Assembly (NCBI GenBank): GCA_002440975.1
Contig: DJWN01000112.1
Location: 1 to 7,576 of the forward strand
Direction of reading: 5' to 3'
Origin: Bacteroidales bacterium UBA6229
GTDB taxonomy: Bacteria > Bacteroidota > Bacteroidia > Bacteroidales > F082
DNA length: 7,576 nucleotides
Below the pieces are notes generated by a model. The model searched no databases, was not told where the DNA came from, and worked only from the letters and a program-made list of their open reading frames with translations. Position numbers and translations under genes: made by a program. This document shows, in pieces, positions 6,001-7,576 of the stretch. Position 1 is the first letter of the stretch, and every line of letters starts with the position of its first letter.

Positions 6001-6814
6001 AGGATTATTATCGGAAAAAGGTTGGAGTTTAAATATCCCAGAAAATAATAGATTGATTGAAAAGATCAAGAAAAATAGCACCATTACTTTAAACGATTTC
6101 GTGAACGAATCTATCTTTCGTGGCATTGTTACCGGCCTGAATCAGGCATTTGTTGTAGATGAGGAGACAAAAAAGGATCTCATTAATAAAAATGAAAGTG
6201 CCAAAGAAATATTAAAGCCTTTATTAGCGGGAAGAAATATCAAACGTTATGAACAACCTTTAAGCGGCAACTATATTATCTTAGCTCAAAGAGGAATAGA
6301 TATAGAAAGTTATCCATCTATTTTTGAGCATCTATCTAAGTACAAATCAAAGCTAGAGAAAAAGGCTGGAAATGGTCAATGGTATGAGCTTCAAGCAAGT
6401 CCTGGAGATTCAAGAAAATTTGAAAAACCTAAAATAATGTATCCTGACATATCTAAAAACTTAAATTTTGTATTAGACTATCAAAGTCATTACAGTATTA
6501 ATACAGTTTATAATATTGGTTCAGAATCAATAGGATTACTTGGTTATTTGAATTCAAAGCTGTTTCATTTTTATTTTAAAACGGTTTCGAACTCGATAAG
6601 AGGAGGATATTTGAGATTTTTCACAGAATATATGAAGGAATGTCCTTTACCAAATGGATTGGAAGAGTTAGAACCCAATGTCAATGAAATATTATCTCAA
6701 AAAAAGCAAAATCCTACATCCGATACAACTGTTTTAGAAGCCAAAATCGACCAATTGGTTTACCAGCTGTACGGTTTAACGGAAGAGGAGATTGCGATTG
6801 TTGAAAGTAGCTAA
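3059..6814 (+). CDS. Type IIG restriction-modification enzyme (fused nuclease, adenine-N6 methyltransferase and specificity domain)
   Basis: A 1251-residue single-chain enzyme predicted to cut DNA and methylate adenine at the same recognition site, using SAM. Domains in order: an N-terminal PD-(D/E)XK-like nuclease (N74-D75, then IIEAKKP with E93, K95 and K96); a long helical connector to about 490; the methyltransferase, with SFFTPGFI at 505-512, SAM motif I DPAVGSGHF at 564-572, GVDINP with D652, CGNSL around N695, and the catalytic NPPY at 848-851; a coiled-coil-like insert at about 751-834 before NPPY; then a TaqI/Eco57I-like recognition domain with KIMYPDI at 1125-1131, LNSKL at 1164-1168 and RGGY at 1181-1184; and a tail, KIDQLVYQLYGL, from 1229. 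The length suits the family. Start: an in-frame stop at 3029-3031 makes 3059 the first ATG, and the RKALNKAFLKVKP opening is typical. No separate specificity or methylase gene adjoins. Base composition drops sharply after NPPY, suggesting an exchanged recognition domain. Confidence 0.92.
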   Translation: MKLNKLKPRKALNKAFLKVKPNRIAIEAFKTNLIQLLERTNDTESEEFHKNLVSDFLKKTWYEPKHFINTKGRNDLVIHNGNDAKSRVGVIIEAKKPTNKSEMVTVEKLNAKAFHELMLYYLHERISLNNLEVKHLIVTNSYEWFIFDASTFDRLFAQNKTLVRQFNDFIEGRLADTRTDFFYKQIAEPFVAALESEIAFTHFDFQVYQKLLHKTESAGHTDSRTDDHKLIALFKLLSPEHLLKLPFANDSNSLDKRFYSELLHIIGLTETKEGSKKLIGRSKPGERHSGSILEDAIIQIDSLGKINRLENAGSFGNTYQEKLFNVALELSITWINRILFLKLLEAQLVAYHKGDKLTAGKDDKSFAFLNAEKIKDYDDLNSLFFQVLARKFEDRNEDVSKAFAKVPYLNSSLFEPTELEQQTIFISNLKDDKTIPVIASTVLKDPQGKRRSGSLNTLNYLFEFLDAYDFSSEGQEEIQEENKSLINASVLGLIFEKINGYKDGSFFTPGFITMYMCRQTIRKAVVQKFNETKNWNCHDLDELYDKIDDRREANEIVNSLKICDPAVGSGHFLVSALNEMIAIKHDLKILQDRNGRRLKEYQVEVVNDELIVTDEEGQLFDYKPNSPESQRIQETLFHEKQSLIENCLFGVDINPNSVKICRLRLWIELLKNAYYKSDTELETLPNIDINIKCGNSLVSRFDIQSDLKQALRKSKWSIASYRVAVDTYRNAKNKEQKWEMERLIADIKSNFRSEISGNDPKLKKLNKLKGELLAMTTQQQLFEMTEKEKAAWNKQLQKLTTDIQKLEAEIEAIKANKIFENAFEWRFEFPEVLNEEGDFVGFDVVIGNPPYIRQEEFKEFKYYLKSKYSCFNSTADLYVYFVDLGLNLLALKGYFSFIIPNKWLRAGYGKELREYLLARKIERIIDFRDLPVFEEATTYPCILEVSNKVVSSDFQFSSVESLNFPKGLESYLRSSQVEIKVGLLSEKGWSLNIPENNRLIEKIKKNSTITLNDFVNESIFRGIVTGLNQAFVVDEETKKDLINKNESAKEILKPLLAGRNIKRYEQPLSGNYIILAQRGIDIESYPSIFEHLSKYKSKLEKKAGNGQWYELQASPGDSRKFEKPKIMYPDISKNLNFVLDYQSHYSINTVYNIGSESIGLLGYLNSKLFHFYFKTVSNSIRGGYLRFFTEYMKECPLPNGLEELEPNVNEILSQKKQNPTSDTTVLEAKIDQLVYQLYGLTEEEIAIVESS
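5612..6735 (+). other. AT-rich segment covering the target-recognition region of the restriction-modification gene
   Basis: From shortly after the NPPY codons (5600-5611) to just before the conserved C-terminal tail, the gene has a different base and codon usage. Counted by hand on sample 60-base lines, GC is 36/60 at 3541, 29/60 at 5041 and 29/60 at 5401, but 16/60 at 6181 and 13/60 at 6421. Codons change from C/G-ending (gcc, aag, ctg, aac) to A/T-ending (tta, aaa, aat, gat). The reading frame is unbroken, and the boundary falls where methyltransferase and specificity domain meet. I infer replacement of the recognition module by recombination; the exact ends are approximate. Confidence 0.65.
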
Positions 6815-6925
6815 AATCAGCAGGTATGCGAAGTTTTTATCCGAAGCAAAAAGTAAATGCCAAGTGAGCAACAAAGATTTTATAATCAAAATAATGAGCG
6901 TGTGTAATAAACTAAATTAATTGAG

Positions 6926-7576
6926 ATGAATAAACTAAACAATTGTTTCAGAGCCTTTGGGCTTATGGCAGCTATGGGGTCTGTCTGTTGTTATCAGGAA
7001 ATCAGGCTGCGGGTCAGTCATTCAACTATGGCGTACAAATTGGAGTGGGCTCGTTTAATGAAAAGTGGAATTCAGAGTTTTTCGGATTCACAGAATGGAA
7101 GGAAGCAAAATCAGGCCTCATTTTAAAAGGTTTTGGTGAGCTAAATCATGGCAGCCTGTTCAGCACCAGGCTGGAACTTGGTTTCCTTAAGAAAGGCTAC
7201 AAAACCAATCATATTTTTGAACATGAAGGCGTTACGTACGAACTGCCAAACTTCAGCTACAGTTATAATACCCTGACTGTTGGTCTGAGTGAGAAAATTA
7301 CTTTCCTGGAGTCGAAGCTGCAGCCTTATGTAAGAGCAGGGATTAATTTTCAGTATTTATTAGAATCTAATTCTAAAGGTAGATCCATTTTTATTGTAAG
7401 TCCAGATGGGTATCTGCTTCCTATTGAAGGATTGGATTGGAATCACACTCTTCATGGCAATTTGGCCATTGGAATCCTGTTTAATCAACTGTTGTTTTTG
7501 GAATTTGATTACAATCAAGGCTTAACAAAGGCCATAGATGATGACTTAATACAAATCACTGACAGGTATTTTAGCG
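6926..7576 (+). CDS. Outer-membrane beta-barrel protein, frameshifted in the signal peptide and cut by the window end
   Basis: ATG 6926 opens MNKLNNCFRAFGLMAAMG, the start of a signal peptide, but in this frame the sequence then becomes unlike a secreted protein and stops at 7126. The +2 frame relative to it (codons starting at 6976, 6979 and so on) is open to the window end and reads VCLLLSGNQAAGQSFNYG, the missing hydrophobic core, an AAG/Q cleavage site and the start of the mature protein. It continues with alternating strands typical of Bacteroidetes beta-barrels (YGVQIGVGSF, STRLELGFLKKGYKT, LQPYVRAGINFQYLL, LLFLEFDYNQG). One extra G in the run at 6976-6979 would restore a single frame. 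So this is a porin-like outer-membrane protein gene with a one-base deletion, or a sequencing error. In the barrel frame a TAA at 6931-6933 leaves only poor starts such as TTG 6943. The ligand or transport role is unknown. Confidence 0.72.

Noticed and set aside
6906..6939. 11-bp direct repeat aataaactaaa around the start of the outer-membrane protein gene
   Set aside because: Exact but low-complexity and AT-rich; two copies this short in such a leader are plausible by chance.
1..7576. CRISPR array, tRNA, rRNA, or an intact transposon
   Set aside because: No regularly spaced repeats, no tRNA-like cloverleaf or rRNA segment recognised by eye, and no transposase or integrase reading frame in the window.

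Overview
The window looks like a piece of a Bacteroidetes (Bacteroidota) chromosome. Three things point there: a secreted protein with a type IX secretion (T9SS) C-terminal sorting domain, a TAnnTTTG-type promoter element in front of the toxin-antitoxin pair, and AT-rich leaders with hardly any Shine-Dalgarno sequence. No species can be named.

Layout, left to right. (1) 1-130: the last 42 codons of a cytochrome b561-like membrane protein. (2) 131-1399: a T9SS-sorted secreted protein of unknown function (304-1185), bracketed by two imperfect palindromic elements (about 141-275 and 1191-1348) that resemble each other at their ends. The arrangement recalls a gene cassette with a structured recombination site, but no integrase is present and the link is inference. 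(3) 1400-1905: a small hypothetical membrane protein, read either as two overlapping ORFs (ATGA overlap) or as one 168-residue protein broken by a one-base loss in a T run. (4) 1906-2232: non-coding or decayed sequence. (5) 2257-2770: an overlapping antitoxin/toxin pair of the RelE/ParE superfamily with its own promoter, lying between two near-identical copies of a 24-25 bp direct repeat. (6) 3059-6814: a 1251-residue single-chain type IIG restriction-modification enzyme, perhaps translationally coupled to a 23-codon upstream ORF. (7) 6926 to the end: an outer-membrane beta-barrel protein whose signal peptide and barrel are in different frames because a G run appears one base short; the gene runs off the window.

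The strongest unusual signal is inside the restriction-modification gene. Base composition falls abruptly just after the NPPY catalytic motif, from about 48-60% GC in sampled lines to about 22-27%, and this persists through the target-recognition domain. That is what exchange of a specificity domain by recombination would leave. The restriction enzyme, the toxin-antitoxin pair, the repeats and the mosaic composition together suggest an accessory, defence-related region. I see no complete multi-gene system of a new kind.
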